A stretch of 64,000 bases of DNA from Pseudomonas guariconensis (GTDB taxonomy: Bacteria > Pseudomonadota > Gammaproteobacteria > Pseudomonadales > Pseudomonadaceae), in NCBI RefSeq assembly GCF_024127895.1, contig NZ_JAMYBK010000001.1, forward strand, positions 124,001-188,000, given 5' to 3'. A program made the translations under genes and the position numbers. Positions within the stretch are counted from its first letter, which is position 1. The number at the start of each line of letters is the position of its first letter. The notes under the pieces were generated by a model. It saw nothing but the letters and a program-made list of their open reading frames with translations, had not been told where the DNA came from and ran no database searches. Below, piece after piece: positions 1-9,419 of the stretch.

Positions 1-373
1 CCTGGAAAAGTCAGCCGCCCTCAACGAGGCTTACCAGACCTTGCGCAGCGCGCCGCGGCGTGCCCGTTACCTGTTGGCCATCAGTGGCCACGAAGTGCCC
101 CAGGAAGTCACCGTGCACGACCCGGACTTCCTGCTGCAGCAGATGCAGTGGCGCGAAGAGCTCGAAGAGCTGCAGGACGAGGCCGACCTGGACGGCGTCG
201 CGGTGTTCAAGAAGCGCCTGAAGGTCGCCCAGGACACGCTGAACGAGGAATTCGCCGCCTGCTGGGACGATGCTGCCGAGCGCGACAGGGCCGAGCGCCT
301 GATGCGCCGCATGCAGTTCCTCGACAAGCTCGCCCAAGAAGTGCGCCAACTGGAAGAGCGCCTCGACGATTAA
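1..373 (+). CDS. hscB: Fe-S cluster assembly co-chaperone HscB (C-terminal part)
   Basis: The gene enters from the left edge, with the reading frame starting at base 2 and the stop at 371-373. About 123 C-terminal residues are present; the N-terminal J domain with its HPD motif lies outside the window. The visible part is the Glu/Leu/Arg-rich three-helix C-terminal domain (for example [18 protein letters not shown]), which in HscB binds the scaffold IscU and delivers it to HscA. It stands 43 bases upstream of hscA in the usual isc order (hscB-hscA-fdx-iscX). The identification rests on this domain plus the context and is secure, although the protein is truncated by the window edge. Confidence 0.93.
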   Translation, partial: LEKSAALNEAYQTLRSAPRRARYLLAISGHEVPQEVTVHDPDFLLQQMQWREELEELQDEADLDGVAVFKKRLKVAQDTLNEEFAACWDDAAERDRAERLMRRMQFLDKLAQEVRQLEERLDD

Positions 374-416
374 TCCCGGCGTCGCCCGTGATGACGCCTA
401 AGGTACTCAGATAAGC

Positions 417-2279
417 ATGGCCCTACTGCAGATCGCCGAACCCGGTCAGAGCCCCCAGCCGCACCAGCGTCGTCTGGCGGTGGGGATCGACCTGGGCACC
501 ACCAACTCCCTGGTCGCCGCGGTGCGCAGCGGCCGTAGCGAACCCCTGCCCGATGCACAGGGCAAGGTCATCCTGCCTTCCGCGGTGCGCTACCTCGATG
601 GCCGCAGCGAAGTCGGCCAGGCCGCCCGCGATGCCGCCTCCAGCGACCCGTTGAACACCATCCTGTCGGTCAAGCGCCTGATGGGGCGTGGCCTGGCCGA
701 CGTCAAGCAACTGGGCGAGCAACTGCCTTACCGCTTCGTCGGTGGCGAGTCGCACATGCCGTTCATCGACACCGTCCAGGGCCCGAAGAGCCCGGTGGAA
801 GTGTCCGCCGACATCCTCAAGGTGCTGCGTCAGCGGGCCGAGCAGACCCTCGGCGGCGAACTGGTGGGGGCGGTGATCACCGTTCCGGCCTACTTCGACG
901 ACGCCCAGCGCCAGGCTACCAAGGATGCCGCGAAGCTTGCCGGCCTCAACGTCCTGCGCTTGCTCAACGAGCCGACCGCGGCGGCGGTGGCCTATGGCCT
1001 GGACCAGGATGCCGAGGGCGTCGTGGCGATCTTCGACCTGGGCGGCGGTACCTTCGATATCTCCATCCTGCGCCTGAGCGCAGGTGTCTTCGAAGTCCTG
1101 GCCACGGGCGGCGACACCGCCTTGGGCGGTGACGACTTCGACCACGCCATCGCCGGCTGGATCATCGAGCAGGCTGGGCTGTCCGCCGACCTCGACCCGG
1201 CGGCCCAGCGCCAGCTGCTGCAGGCCGCTTGCGCGGCCAAAGAAGCCTTGACCGATGCCGATGCGGTCCGTGTCAGCCACGGCGCCTGGCAGGGCGAACT
1301 GACCCGCGCCGCGTTCGAGGCCATGATCGAGCCGCTGATCGCCCGCAGCCTCAAGGCCTGCCGCCGCGCCGTGCGCGACAGTGGCGTCGAGCTGGAGGAT
1401 GTCGGGGCGGTGGTCATGGTGGGTGGTTCCACCCGCGTGCCGCGTGTGCGTGAGGCGGTTGGCGCGCTGTTCGGGCGTACCCCGCTGACTTCCATCGACC
1501 CGGACCAGGTGGTGGCCATCGGTGCCGCGATCCAGGCCGATACCCTGGCCGGCAACCGCCGCGAGGGCGGCGAGCTGCTGTTGCTGGACGTCATCCCGTT
1601 ATCCCTGGGCCTCGAGACCATGGGCGGGCTGATGGAGAAGGTGATCCCGCGCAACACCACCATCCCGGTGGCGCGGGCCCAGGAGTTCACCACCTACAAG
1701 GATGGCCAGTCGGCCATGATGATCCACGTCCTGCAGGGTGAGCGTGAGCTGGTCAGCGACTGCCGCTCCCTGGCGCGCTTCGAGCTGCGCGGCATCCCGG
1801 CCATGGTCGCGGGCGCGGCGAAGATCCGCGTGACCTTCCAGGTCGATGCCGATGGCCTGCTCAGCGTTTCGGCCCGGGAGACCGGCTCGGGCGTGGAGTC
1901 GAGCATCCAGGTCAAGCCGTCCTACGGCCTGACCGATGGCGAGATCGCACGCATGCTCAAGGATTCCTTCGAGCACGCAGGCTCCGACAAGCAGGCGCGC
2001 CAGCTGCGCGAGCACCAGGTCGACGGCGAGCGACTGCTCGAGGCGGTGCAGGGCGCTCTGGACGCCGACGGCGACCGCCTGCTCAGTGCCGAGGAGCGCG
2101 TAGCCATCGAGCACCAGATGCAAGAATTGCGTGATTTGCTCAGCGGCACCGATGGCGCGGCCATCGAGCAGCAGACCAAGCGTCTGTCGCAGGTGACCGA
2201 TGCATTTGCCGCCCGTCGCCTTGATTCGACGGTCAAAGCCGCACTGGCCGGGCGCAACCTGAATGAGATCGAGGAGTAA
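417..2279 (+). CDS. hscA: Fe-S assembly Hsp70 chaperone HscA
   Basis: A 620-residue specialised Hsp70. With HscB it uses ATP to drive transfer of the nascent cluster from IscU to acceptor proteins in the cytoplasm. Visible motifs are the phosphate-1 loop GIDLGTTNS at residues 23-31, phosphate-2 FDLGGGTFD near 206-214 and the adenosine motif VGGSTR at 335-340. After these come a beta-sandwich substrate-binding domain and a helical lid. The N-terminal extension of about 20 residues before the first strand and the short lid are typical of HscA rather than DnaK. The ATG at 417 gives the usual length. It is followed after 3 bases by fdx, so the two are probably co-translated. Confidence 0.97.
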   Translation: MALLQIAEPGQSPQPHQRRLAVGIDLGTTNSLVAAVRSGRSEPLPDAQGKVILPSAVRYLDGRSEVGQAARDAASSDPLNTILSVKRLMGRGLADVKQLGEQLPYRFVGGESHMPFIDTVQGPKSPVEVSADILKVLRQRAEQTLGGELVGAVITVPAYFDDAQRQATKDAAKLAGLNVLRLLNEPTAAAVAYGLDQDAEGVVAIFDLGGGTFDISILRLSAGVFEVLATGGDTALGGDDFDHAIAGWIIEQAGLSADLDPAAQRQLLQAACAAKEALTDADAVRVSHGAWQGELTRAAFEAMIEPLIARSLKACRRAVRDSGVELEDVGAVVMVGGSTRVPRVREAVGALFGRTPLTSIDPDQVVAIGAAIQADTLAGNRREGGELLLLDVIPLSLGLETMGGLMEKVIPRNTTIPVARAQEFTTYKDGQSAMMIHVLQGERELVSDCRSLARFELRGIPAMVAGAAKIRVTFQVDADGLLSVSARETGSGVESSIQVKPSYGLTDGEIARMLKDSFEHAGSDKQARQLREHQVDGERLLEAVQGALDADGDRLLSAEERVAIEHQMQELRDLLSGTDGAAIEQQTKRLSQVTDAFAARRLDSTVKAALAGRNLNEIEE

Positions 2280-2282
2280 CCG

Positions 2283-2624
2283 ATGCCCCAGGTGATTTTC
2301 CTGCCGCACGAGAAGTTCTGCCCGGATGGGCTGGTGGTGGAGGTGGAGCCAGGGACCAACATCCTGGAACTGGCCCACGAGCATCACATCGAGATGGAAA
2401 GCGCCTGTGGTGGCGTCTGTGCCTGTACCACCTGCCATTGCATCGTCCGCGAGGGTTTCGACTCGCTGGAGGAAGCCGACGAGCTGGAAGAGGACATGCT
2501 GGACAAGGCCTGGGGCCTGGAGGCCCAGTCGCGCCTGGCCTGCCAGGTCATCGTCGGCGAAGAGGACCTGACGATCGAGATTCCCAAGTACTCGCTCAAC
2601 CACGCCGCCGAAGCGCCGCACTGA
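2283..2624 (+). CDS. fdx: ISC-type [2Fe-2S] ferredoxin
   Basis: A 113-residue adrenodoxin-type ferredoxin that supplies electrons for cluster assembly on IscU. The four cluster ligands are visible as Cys42, Cys48, Cys51 and Cys87 (CxxxxxCxxC then RLACQ), the same spacing as the E. coli isc ferredoxin. Cys46 and Cys53 are extra cysteines beside the cluster loop. A strongly acidic helix (EEADELEEDM, around 63-72) fits the partner-docking surface of the family. The gene starts 3 bases after the hscA stop and ends 9 bases before iscX, so it is an internal gene of the isc operon. Confidence 0.97.
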   Translation: MPQVIFLPHEKFCPDGLVVEVEPGTNILELAHEHHIEMESACGGVCACTTCHCIVREGFDSLEEADELEEDMLDKAWGLEAQSRLACQVIVGEEDLTIEIPKYSLNHAAEAPH

Positions 2625-2633
2625 GGTCTACGC

Positions 2634-2834
2634 ATGAGCCTGAAATGGATTGATGTACTTGAGATCGCCATCCAGCTTGCGCAAAGCAAGCCAGACGTCG
2701 ATCCTCGTTATGTGAATTTCGTCGATCTGCATCGCTGGGTGCTGGAGCTGCCAGACTTCAGCGATGATCCGCAACGTGGCGGCGAGAAAGTGCTCGAAGC
2801 CATCCAGGCGGCCTGGATCGAAGAAGCCGACTGA
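2634..2834 (+). CDS. iscX: Fe-S assembly protein IscX
   Basis: A 66-residue acidic winged-helix protein (starts MSLKWIDVLEIA, ends AAWIEEAD) of the IscX/YfhJ family. IscX binds IscS and iron and modulates cysteine desulfurase activity in cluster assembly. The length and the conserved DVDPRYVNFVDLHRWV block match the family. It is the last gene of the isc operon: a hairpin with a T-run (2864-2895) follows 29 bases after its stop. Confidence 0.96.
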   Translation: MSLKWIDVLEIAIQLAQSKPDVDPRYVNFVDLHRWVLELPDFSDDPQRGGEKVLEAIQAAWIEEAD

Positions 2835-2848
2835 GCGTGTCCGCAGGT

Positions 2849-2877
2849 TAGGCAATCCCTTGGAACCCGCGTATAAT
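2849..2877 (+). promoter_or_regulatory. Candidate sigma70 promoter of ndk (TAGGCA-N17-TATAAT)
   Basis: A perfect TATAAT sits at 2872-2877. A 4/6 match to the -35 consensus (TAGGCA, 2849-2854) lies at the ideal 17-base spacing. Transcription would start near 2884 and give ndk a leader of about 40 bases. The -10 lies inside the loop of the terminator hairpin described separately. Confidence 0.6.
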
Positions 2878-2895
2878 TCGCGGGTTTAATTTTTC
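2864..2895 (+). terminator. Rho-independent terminator of the isc operon
   Basis: A perfect 8-bp stem AACCCGCG (2864-2871) / CGCGGGTT (2879-2886) encloses the 7-base loop TATAATT and is followed by TAATTTTT. It lies directly after iscX and before ndk. The -10 hexamer of the ndk promoter occupies its loop. Confidence 0.75.
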
Positions 2896-2922
2896 GCAAC
2901 ACTCATATTTCTGGAGTTATCC

Positions 2923-3354
2923 ATGGCTGTCCAACGTACCTTCTCCATCATCAAGCCCGACGCCGTCGCCAAGAACGTCATCGGCGAGATCACCACTCGC
3001 TTCGAGAAAGCCGGCCTGCGCGTCGTCGCTTCGAAGATGAAGCAGCTGTCCAAGGCCGAAGCCGAAGGCTTCTACGCCGAGCACAAAGAGCGCGGCTTCT
3101 TCGCTGACCTGGTTGCCTTCATGACTTCCGGCCCGGTCATCGTCCAGGTCCTGGAAGGCGAGAACGCCGTCCTGGCCAACCGCGAGCTGATGGGCGCCAC
3201 CAACCCGAAAGAAGCCGCTCCAGGCACCATCCGCGCCGACTTCGCCGTTTCCATCGACGAGAACGCCGTCCACGGTTCCGACTCGGAAGCTTCGGCTGCC
3301 CGCGAAATCGCGTACTTCTTCTCCGCTACCGAGCTGTGCGACCGCATTCGCTAA
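2923..3354 (+). CDS. ndk: Nucleoside diphosphate kinase
   Basis: A 143-residue NDP kinase that exchanges the gamma phosphate between nucleoside triphosphates and diphosphates through a phosphohistidine. The N-terminus [15 protein letters not shown] and the active-site NAVHGSDS with catalytic His117 are plain. Length and motifs are normal for a bacterial Ndk. A promoter-like TATAAT lies about 46 bases upstream and a terminator separates it from the isc operon. rlmN follows closely on the same strand, so read-through is likely. Confidence 0.98.
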   Translation: MAVQRTFSIIKPDAVAKNVIGEITTRFEKAGLRVVASKMKQLSKAEAEGFYAEHKERGFFADLVAFMTSGPVIVQVLEGENAVLANRELMGATNPKEAAPGTIRADFAVSIDENAVHGSDSEASAAREIAYFFSATELCDRIR

Positions 3355-3378
3355 GCGAAGCAGGTCTTGGGTGATTCC

Positions 3379-4524
3379 ATGAGTGACATGACTGGCAAGA
3401 TCAACCTGTTGGGCCTGACCCTCCAGGAAATGGAAAAATTCTTCGAGTCGATCGGGGAGAAGCGTTTTCGTGCCGGTCAGGTCATGAAATGGATTCACCA
3501 CTTCGGCGTCGACGATTTCGCCGCCATGACCAATGTCGGCAAGGCCTTGCGCGAAAAGCTCGAGGCCGTTGCCGAGATTCGCGCGCCGGAAGTGGTCAGT
3601 GAAGACATTTCCGCCGACGGTACGCGCAAGTGGGTGGTCCGCGTTGCCTCCGGCAGCTGCGTCGAAACCGTCTACATCCCCACCGACGACCGCGGCACGC
3701 TCTGCGTCTCGTCCCAGGCCGGCTGTGCCCTGGACTGCAGTTTCTGCTCCACCGGCAAGCAAGGCTTCAACAGCAACCTCACCGCCGCCGAAGTCATCGG
3801 CCAGGTGTGGCTTGCGAACAAATCCTTCGGTACCGTCCCGGCCAAGATCGACCGCGCCATCACCAACGTGGTCATGATGGGCATGGGCGAACCGCTGCTG
3901 AATTTCGATAATGTCATCGCCGCCATGAAGATCATGATGGATGATCTGGGCTATGGCATTTCCAAGCGCCGCGTCACGCTGTCCACCTCGGGCGTCGTGC
4001 CGATGATCGACGAACTGGCCAAGCACATCGACGTTTCCCTGGCGCTGTCGCTGCACGCGCCGAACGACGAGTTGCGCAACCAGTTGGTGCCGATCAACAA
4101 GAAATACCCGTTGAAGGTGCTGCTGGACTCCTGCATGCGCTACATGTCCACGCTGGGCGGCAAGCGGGTGCTCACCGTCGAGTACACCCTGCTCAAGGAC
4201 GTCAACGACCAGCCGCAGCACGCCGCCGAGCTGATCGAGCTGCTGCGCGACGTGCCGTGCAAGATCAACCTGATCCCGTTCAACCCGTTCCCCCATTCGG
4301 GCTACGAACGGCCGAGCAACAATGCCATCCGTCGCTTCCAGGACCTGCTGCACCACGGTGGCTTCAACGTCACCACCCGCACCACCCGGGGCGACGACAT
4401 CGATGCCGCCTGCGGCCAGCTGGTCGGCCAGGTCATGGACCGTACCCGCCGCAGCGAGCGCTACATCGCCGTGCGCCAGCTGAACGCCGACGCAGAGCCG
4501 CAAGGCAACGCCGTGCGCCACTGA
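3379..4524 (+). CDS. rlmN: Dual-specificity 23S rRNA/tRNA m2A methyltransferase RlmN
   Basis: A 381-residue radical-SAM enzyme that methylates C2 of A2503 in 23S rRNA and of A37 in some tRNAs. The radical-SAM cluster motif is Cys116-x3-Cys120-x2-Cys123 (CALDCSFC). The conserved C-terminal Cys345 (DAACGQL) is the partner cysteine of the ping-pong mechanism. I chose the ATG at 3379 ([13 protein letters not shown]) over a TTG 12 bases upstream because it gives the usual length. It lies 24 bases after ndk and 11 bases before pilF, in a plus-strand run. Confidence 0.96.
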   Translation: MSDMTGKINLLGLTLQEMEKFFESIGEKRFRAGQVMKWIHHFGVDDFAAMTNVGKALREKLEAVAEIRAPEVVSEDISADGTRKWVVRVASGSCVETVYIPTDDRGTLCVSSQAGCALDCSFCSTGKQGFNSNLTAAEVIGQVWLANKSFGTVPAKIDRAITNVVMMGMGEPLLNFDNVIAAMKIMMDDLGYGISKRRVTLSTSGVVPMIDELAKHIDVSLALSLHAPNDELRNQLVPINKKYPLKVLLDSCMRYMSTLGGKRVLTVEYTLLKDVNDQPQHAAELIELLRDVPCKINLIPFNPFPHSGYERPSNNAIRRFQDLLHHGGFNVTTRTTRGDDIDAACGQLVGQVMDRTRRSERYIAVRQLNADAEPQGNAVRH

Positions 4525-4535
4525 CGAGGCCGCCC

Positions 4536-5294
4536 ATGACCCTGCGCGCCGCGCTGTCGATCCTGTCGCTTTCGCTGCTGGCCGGCTGCGTGTCCGGCGG
4601 CGGTGACCCCTTGGCCAGCCGCCAGGGGCGGGTGGAAGCAGGGCAGGCCTACGTGCAATTGGGCCTGGGTTATTTGCAACAAGGTTTGACCGAACAGGCC
4701 AAGGTGCCACTGGGCCGAGCCCTGGCGCTCAACGGCAACGACGCCGACGCCCATGCCGCCTTGGGCCTGGTGTTCCAGGCCGAGGGTGAGCCGGCACTGG
4801 CCGAGGCGCATTGGCGCAAGGCCCTGGCGATACGCCCGGGCGACACGCGGATTCGCAACAACTACGGCAGTTTCCTTTATGCTCAGGGGCAATTTCGCCA
4901 GGCCGAGCAGATGTTTCGCCAAGCCGCCACCGATACCCTGTATCCTGAGCGGTCACGGGTGTACGAGAACCTTGGCCTGACGGCCCTGGCGCTCGATCGC
5001 CGCGACCAGGCGCACGAATACCTGGGCAAGGCCCTGCAGCTCAATCCGCACCAGCCTCGGGCATTGCTGGAAATGGCTGAGTTGTCCTACGAAAACAGGC
5101 ATTATGTGCCGTCCCGGGACTACTACGATCGTTTCAGCCAACTGAGCGGCCAGAACGCCCGCAGCCTGCTGCTGGGCAGCCGTATCGCCCGGGCTTTCGC
5201 TGAGCACAGCAGCGTGGCCGAGCTGGGCCAGCAACTACAACGACTTTATCCCGGTACGCCGGAATATCAGCAATACCTGTCGGAGCAACGATGA
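4536..5294 (+). CDS. pilF: Type IV pilus biogenesis lipoprotein PilF (PilW-type TPR protein)
   Basis: A 252-residue TPR lipoprotein, the pilotin that takes the PilQ secretin to the outer membrane. The signal peptide ends in a lipobox LLAGC with the lipidated Cys18. Tandem TPR units run through the mature part (AYVQLGLGYLQQG, DADAHAALGLVFQAEG, RIRNNYGSFLYAQG, ENLGLTALALDR). The open frame extends further upstream into rlmN, but the ATG at 4536 is the only start that begins a signal peptide. The stop overlaps the rodZ start by 4 bases. The pilF-rodZ-ispG-hisS order is the usual pseudomonad arrangement. Confidence 0.94.
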   Translation: MTLRAALSILSLSLLAGCVSGGGDPLASRQGRVEAGQAYVQLGLGYLQQGLTEQAKVPLGRALALNGNDADAHAALGLVFQAEGEPALAEAHWRKALAIRPGDTRIRNNYGSFLYAQGQFRQAEQMFRQAATDTLYPERSRVYENLGLTALALDRRDQAHEYLGKALQLNPHQPRALLEMAELSYENRHYVPSRDYYDRFSQLSGQNARSLLLGSRIARAFAEHSSVAELGQQLQRLYPGTPEYQQYLSEQR

Positions 5295-6310
5295 AAGCCG
5301 CGCACCCCGAAGTAGCAGCAGCGACTCGCCAGAATCCCGGTGAGGTCTTGCGCCAGGCCCGCGAGCGCCGGGAATGGTCGCAAGCCGAGGTGGCCCGCAA
5401 GCTCAACCTCACGGTAAGTTCGCTGAACAACCTGGAAACCGGCGCCTTCGACAAGCTGCCGGGGCATACCTTCGCCCGTGGCTACATCCGCGCCTATGCC
5501 AAGCTGCTGGACATGGACCAGGCGCCGCTGGTCGAGGCATTCGACCAGTTCACCGGCACCCATGCCAAGGGCAGCGAAGTGCACGCGCTAGGGCGCATCG
5601 AGGAGCCGGTGCGCCTGTCGCACAATATCCTGCGCGGCATCAGCCTGCTGTTGCTGGTGGCCGTGGTCGGCGGCGGCTTCTTCTGGTGGCAGGACCAGAA
5701 CAGCCAGCGCGGCAAGGACCTGGCCAGGATCGCCCTGGAGCACGTCGAGGTCGAGAGCGCCGATGGCACCACCCAGATCCACCCGCTGGACGAGCCGGAA
5801 GACCAGGCCGTGAGCGCTGGCCAGCAGCCCGAGGCCGCACCGCTGCCGCTCGACCAGGCCGTCACCGGGCAGGAGGCTGCCCCCGCGACCGAGACGGCGA
5901 CCGGCGGCGAAACCCCGGCGGCCGACGACGCGAGCGCGCCTGCGACCGCCCCGACGCCTGCACCGGCTGCCAGCGAGGCGCCTGCCGCCCCGGCGGCGCC
6001 CAGCCTGCCTGCGGCTCCTGCCGCTCCGGTAGCTCCCGTGGCCAGCGCCCCGGCCGCGGTTCCTGCCGGCAACGGCACGCTGCAAATCCAATTCACCGCC
6101 GATTGCTGGACCCAGGTCACCGACGGCAACGGCAAGGTGCTGTTCAGCGCCATCAAGCGCAAGGGCGACAGCCTGGACCTGACCGGCAAACCGCCGTTCG
6201 CGGTGCGCCTGGGCTTCGCCCGCGGCGCCCAGGTCAGCTACAACGGCCAGGCCGTCGACGTTGCCTCGTTCACCACTGGCGAGACCGCTCGCCTGAAGTT
6301 GGGACAGTAA
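5291..6310 (+). CDS. rodZ: Cytoskeletal/cell-shape protein RodZ
   Basis: A 339-residue bitopic inner-membrane protein that links MreB filaments to the elongation machinery. An N-terminal Xre-like helix-turn-helix (about residues 18-78, EVLRQARERREWSQAEVARK) is followed by one transmembrane helix (about 114-133, ISLLLLVAVVGGGFFWW). Then comes a long Ala/Pro-rich periplasmic linker (about 175-255) and a C-terminal RodZ beta domain starting near GNGTLQIQFTADCWTQV. The ATG overlaps the pilF stop (ATGA). Its partner mreB lies about 53 kb downstream in this same window. The linker length is likely to vary between strains. Confidence 0.93.
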   Translation: MKAAHPEVAAATRQNPGEVLRQARERREWSQAEVARKLNLTVSSLNNLETGAFDKLPGHTFARGYIRAYAKLLDMDQAPLVEAFDQFTGTHAKGSEVHALGRIEEPVRLSHNILRGISLLLLVAVVGGGFFWWQDQNSQRGKDLARIALEHVEVESADGTTQIHPLDEPEDQAVSAGQQPEAAPLPLDQAVTGQEAAPATETATGGETPAADDASAPATAPTPAPAASEAPAAPAAPSLPAAPAAPVAPVASAPAAVPAGNGTLQIQFTADCWTQVTDGNGKVLFSAIKRKGDSLDLTGKPPFAVRLGFARGAQVSYNGQAVDVASFTTGETARLKLGQ

Positions 6311-6313
6311 GTC

Positions 6314-7423
6314 ATGCACGGCGAATCTCCGATCAAACGTCGCGAATCCCGGAAGATCTGGGTCGGCAATGTACCGGTGGGGGGCGATGCCCCCATCGCG
6401 GTGCAGAGCATGACCAACACCGACACCAACGACGTCGCTGCCACCGTTGCGCAGATCCAGCGCCTGGTCGATGCCGGCGTCGACATCGTCCGTGTCTCGG
6501 TACCGGACATGGACGCCGCCGAGGCCTTCGGCAAGATCAAGCAGCAGGTCAGCGTACCGCTGGTCGCCGACATCCACTTCGACTACCGCATCGCCCTGCG
6601 CGTGGCCGAACTGGGCGTCGACTGCCTGCGCATCAACCCGGGCAACATCGGTCGCGAAGACCGTGTGCGTGCGGTGGTCGATGCCGCCCGTGACCGCGGC
6701 ATCCCGATCCGCATCGGCGTCAATGCCGGCTCCCTGGAAAAGGACCTGCAGAAGAAATACGGCGAGCCGACCCCGGCCGCACTGGTCGAGTCGGCATTGC
6801 GTCATGTCGAGCACCTGGACCGCCTGGATTTCCAGGACTTCAAGGTCAGCGTCAAGGCCTCCGACGTGTTCATGGCCGTCGAGGCCTACCGCCAGCTCGC
6901 CCGGCAGATCGTCCAACCCCTGCACCTGGGCATCACCGAAGCCGGCGGCCTGCGTTCGGGGACGGTGAAATCCGCCGTCGGCCTCGGTATGCTGCTGGCC
7001 GAAGGCATCGGCGATACCATCCGCATTTCCCTGGCCGCCGATCCGGTCGAGGAAGTGAAGGTCGGCTACGACATCCTCAAGTCGCTGCACCTGCGTTCCC
7101 GTGGCATCAACTTCATCGCCTGCCCGAGCTGCTCGCGGCAGAACTTCGATGTGGTCAAGACCATGAACGAACTGGAAGGGCGCCTGGAGGACCTGCTGGT
7201 ACCGATGGACGTGGCCGTGATCGGCTGCGTGGTCAACGGCCCGGGCGAAGCCAAGGAGTCCCACGTGGGGCTCACCGGCGGCACGCCGAACCTGGTCTAC
7301 ATCGATGGCAAGCCGTCGCAGAAGCTGACCAACGAGAACCTGGTCGACGAGCTGGAAAAGCTCATTCGCCAGAAAGCGGCCGAGAAGGTCGAGGCCGACG
7401 CGGCGCTGATCGCCCGTGGCTGA
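6314..7423 (+). CDS. ispG: (E)-4-hydroxy-3-methylbut-2-enyl-diphosphate synthase IspG
   Basis: A 369-residue [4Fe-4S] enzyme of the MEP isoprenoid pathway that converts MEcPP to HMBPP. The N-terminal TIM barrel ([22 protein letters not shown]) is followed by the ferredoxin-like domain with cluster ligands Cys270, Cys273 (CPSCSRQ) and Cys305. Glu312 (CVVNGPGE) completes the set, giving the same residue numbers as in E. coli IspG. It starts 3 bases after rodZ and ends 24 bases before hisS. Confidence 0.98.
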   Translation: MHGESPIKRRESRKIWVGNVPVGGDAPIAVQSMTNTDTNDVAATVAQIQRLVDAGVDIVRVSVPDMDAAEAFGKIKQQVSVPLVADIHFDYRIALRVAELGVDCLRINPGNIGREDRVRAVVDAARDRGIPIRIGVNAGSLEKDLQKKYGEPTPAALVESALRHVEHLDRLDFQDFKVSVKASDVFMAVEAYRQLARQIVQPLHLGITEAGGLRSGTVKSAVGLGMLLAEGIGDTIRISLAADPVEEVKVGYDILKSLHLRSRGINFIACPSCSRQNFDVVKTMNELEGRLEDLLVPMDVAVIGCVVNGPGEAKESHVGLTGGTPNLVYIDGKPSQKLTNENLVDELEKLIRQKAAEKVEADAALIARG

Positions 7424-7447
7424 CACACAGATTCGTAAGGATTTTCC

Positions 7448-8737
7448 GTGAGCAAATCGCTGCAAGCCATCCGTGGCATGAACGACATCCTGCCCGACCA
7501 GTCGCCCCTGTGGCGCTACTTCGAGGGCACCGTGGCCGGCCTGCTGGACACCTATGGCTACAGCCAGATCCGCACGCCGATCGTCGAGTTCACCGAGCTG
7601 TTCAAGCGCTCGATCGGTGAAGTCACCGATATCGTCGAAAAAGAGATGTACACCTTCGAGGATCGCAATGGCGATTCGCTCACCCTGCGTCCCGAAGGCA
7701 CCGCCGCCTGCGTGCGTGCCGTGCTCGAGCACGGCATCACCGGCAACGGCCAGGTGCAGAAGCTCTGGTACGTGGGCCAGATGTTCCGCCATGAACGCCC
7801 GCAAAAAGGCCGCTACCGTCAGTTCCACCAGATCGGCGTGGAAGTGTTCAACCTGGACGGCCCGGATGTCGACGCCGAGCTGATCATGCTGACCTGGCGC
7901 CTGTGGGGGCTGCTGGGCATCCAGGACGCGGTCAAGCTCGAGCTCAACAGCCTGGGGACCAGCGAAGCCCGCGCGCGCTACCGCGACGCCCTGGTCGAGT
8001 TCCTTTCCGCGCGCATCGAACAACTGGACGAAGACAGCCAGCGTCGCCTGAAAAGCAACCCGCTGCGCATCCTCGACAGCAAGGACCAGGGCACCCAAGC
8101 GGTGCTGGCCGACGCGCCGAAGCTGGAAGACTACCTGGACGAGGACTCCCGCGTGCACTTCGAGGGCCTCAAGGCACGTCTGGACGCCGCTGGCATTCCG
8201 TTCGTCATCAACACCAAGCTGGTCCGTGGCCTGGACTACTACAGCAAGACCGTGTTCGAGTGGGTCACCGACAAGCTTGGCGCCCAGGGCACCGTCTGTG
8301 CCGGTGGCCGCTACGACGGCCTGGTCGAGCAGATGGGCGGTAGGCCGACCCCGGGCGTGGGCTTCGCCATGGGCATCGAGCGCCTGATCCTGTTGCTGGA
8401 GACCCTGGGCAAGGTGCCCGAGTCCATCAGCCGCCAGATCGACGTCTACCTGTGTGCCTTCGGCGAACAGGCGGAACTGGCCGGCCTGCGCCTCTGCGAA
8501 AATCTGCGCGATCGCCTGCCGGGCCTGCGCCTGGCGGTCAACGCCGGTGGTGGCAGCTTCAAGAGCCAGTTCAAGAAAGCCGACAAGAGCGGGGCGCTGT
8601 TCGCCCTGATCCTGGGCGACGACGAACTGGCGCAACGGGTCATTGGCGTCAAGCCCCTGCGTGGCCAGGGCGAACAACAGAACATTGCCTGGGATGCTCT
8701 GGCCGAGCACCTGGAAGCCGCGCTCGCCCAGGCGTGA
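7448..8737 (+). CDS. hisS: Histidyl-tRNA synthetase
   Basis: A 429-residue class II aminoacyl-tRNA synthetase with a GTG start ([28 protein letters not shown]). Visible signatures are motif 2 ([16 protein letters not shown]), the two histidine-specific blocks ([14 protein letters not shown] and GGRYDGL) and motif 3 ([11 protein letters not shown]). The C-terminal anticodon-binding domain runs from about residue 330. It sits between ispG and a YfgM-like gene, the conserved order in gamma-proteobacteria. Confidence 0.98.
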   Translation: MSKSLQAIRGMNDILPDQSPLWRYFEGTVAGLLDTYGYSQIRTPIVEFTELFKRSIGEVTDIVEKEMYTFEDRNGDSLTLRPEGTAACVRAVLEHGITGNGQVQKLWYVGQMFRHERPQKGRYRQFHQIGVEVFNLDGPDVDAELIMLTWRLWGLLGIQDAVKLELNSLGTSEARARYRDALVEFLSARIEQLDEDSQRRLKSNPLRILDSKDQGTQAVLADAPKLEDYLDEDSRVHFEGLKARLDAAGIPFVINTKLVRGLDYYSKTVFEWVTDKLGAQGTVCAGGRYDGLVEQMGGRPTPGVGFAMGIERLILLLETLGKVPESISRQIDVYLCAFGEQAELAGLRLCENLRDRLPGLRLAVNAGGGSFKSQFKKADKSGALFALILGDDELAQRVIGVKPLRGQGEQQNIAWDALAEHLEAALAQA

Positions 8738-8776
8738 TGCGGTTCAACAGCCGAATTGCTGAAAAGGAGTATTGGG

Positions 8777-9418
8777 GTGTCGAGTATCGATGATGATGGC
8801 CTGGCCGCGGCCAAGGACTGGTGGAATCGCAACGGCAAGCCGCTGCTGACCGGTGCCCTGCTGGCCGCCGCGGTGGTGATGGGTTGGCAGGCCTGGCAGA
8901 AGTACCAGAGCAACCAGTCGCAAGGCGCCTCGGTGCTGTACCAGGCCCTGCTGGAGACCGCCCTGACGCCGAGCGGTGAGCCGGATGCGACCAAGGTCGC
9001 CGAGCTGGCCGGCAAGCTCAAGAGCGAGTTCGGCGGCACCGCGTACGCCCAGTACGGCAGCCTGTTCGTGGCCAAGGTCGCGGTCGAGAGCGGCAAGCTC
9101 GACGATGCCGCTGCCGAGCTCAAGGGCGTGATGGACAAACCGGCCGATGCGACCCTGGGCGAGATCTCGCGCCAGCGCCTGGCCCGCGTGCTCGCCGCGC
9201 AGGACAAGGCCGAAGAGGCCCTCAAGCTGCTCGACGGCGATGCCGACAAGGCCTTCCTGGCCAGCCGCGAAGAACTCAAGGGCGACCTGCTGGTCCAGCT
9301 CGGCCGTGCCGACGATGCCCACAGCGCATACGAGAAAGCCAAGGCCGCGCTGTCCGACGACGCCGCGGTCGGTGGCCTGCAACTGAAGCTGGATGACCTG
9401 GCCAGAGGGGACGCCTGA
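8777..9418 (+). CDS. YfgM-like inner-membrane TPR protein (ancillary SecYEG translocon subunit)
   Basis: A 213-residue bitopic protein: a short cytoplasmic N-terminus (SSIDDDGLAAAKDWW), one transmembrane helix (KPLLTGALLAAAVVMGWQAW, about residues 18-37) and a periplasmic TPR-like helical domain. E. coli YfgM in the same hisS-yfgM-bamB position associates with SecYEG and PpiD in periplasmic chaperoning. I chose the GTG at 8777, which has AAAGGAG at a 7-base spacing, over an upstream ATG at 8756 that precedes that ribosome-binding site. The stop is 1 base before the bamB start. Confidence 0.88.
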   Translation: MSSIDDDGLAAAKDWWNRNGKPLLTGALLAAAVVMGWQAWQKYQSNQSQGASVLYQALLETALTPSGEPDATKVAELAGKLKSEFGGTAYAQYGSLFVAKVAVESGKLDDAAAELKGVMDKPADATLGEISRQRLARVLAAQDKAEEALKLLDGDADKAFLASREELKGDLLVQLGRADDAHSAYEKAKAALSDDAAVGGLQLKLDDLARGDA

Positions 9419-9419
9419 C

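Noticed and set aside
5588..8710. A 1040-codon open frame on the minus strand opposite rodZ, ispG and hisS
   Set aside because: It is the GC-rich antisense shadow of three well-identified genes, with low-complexity sequence rich in His, Gln, Val and Asp and no family resemblance.
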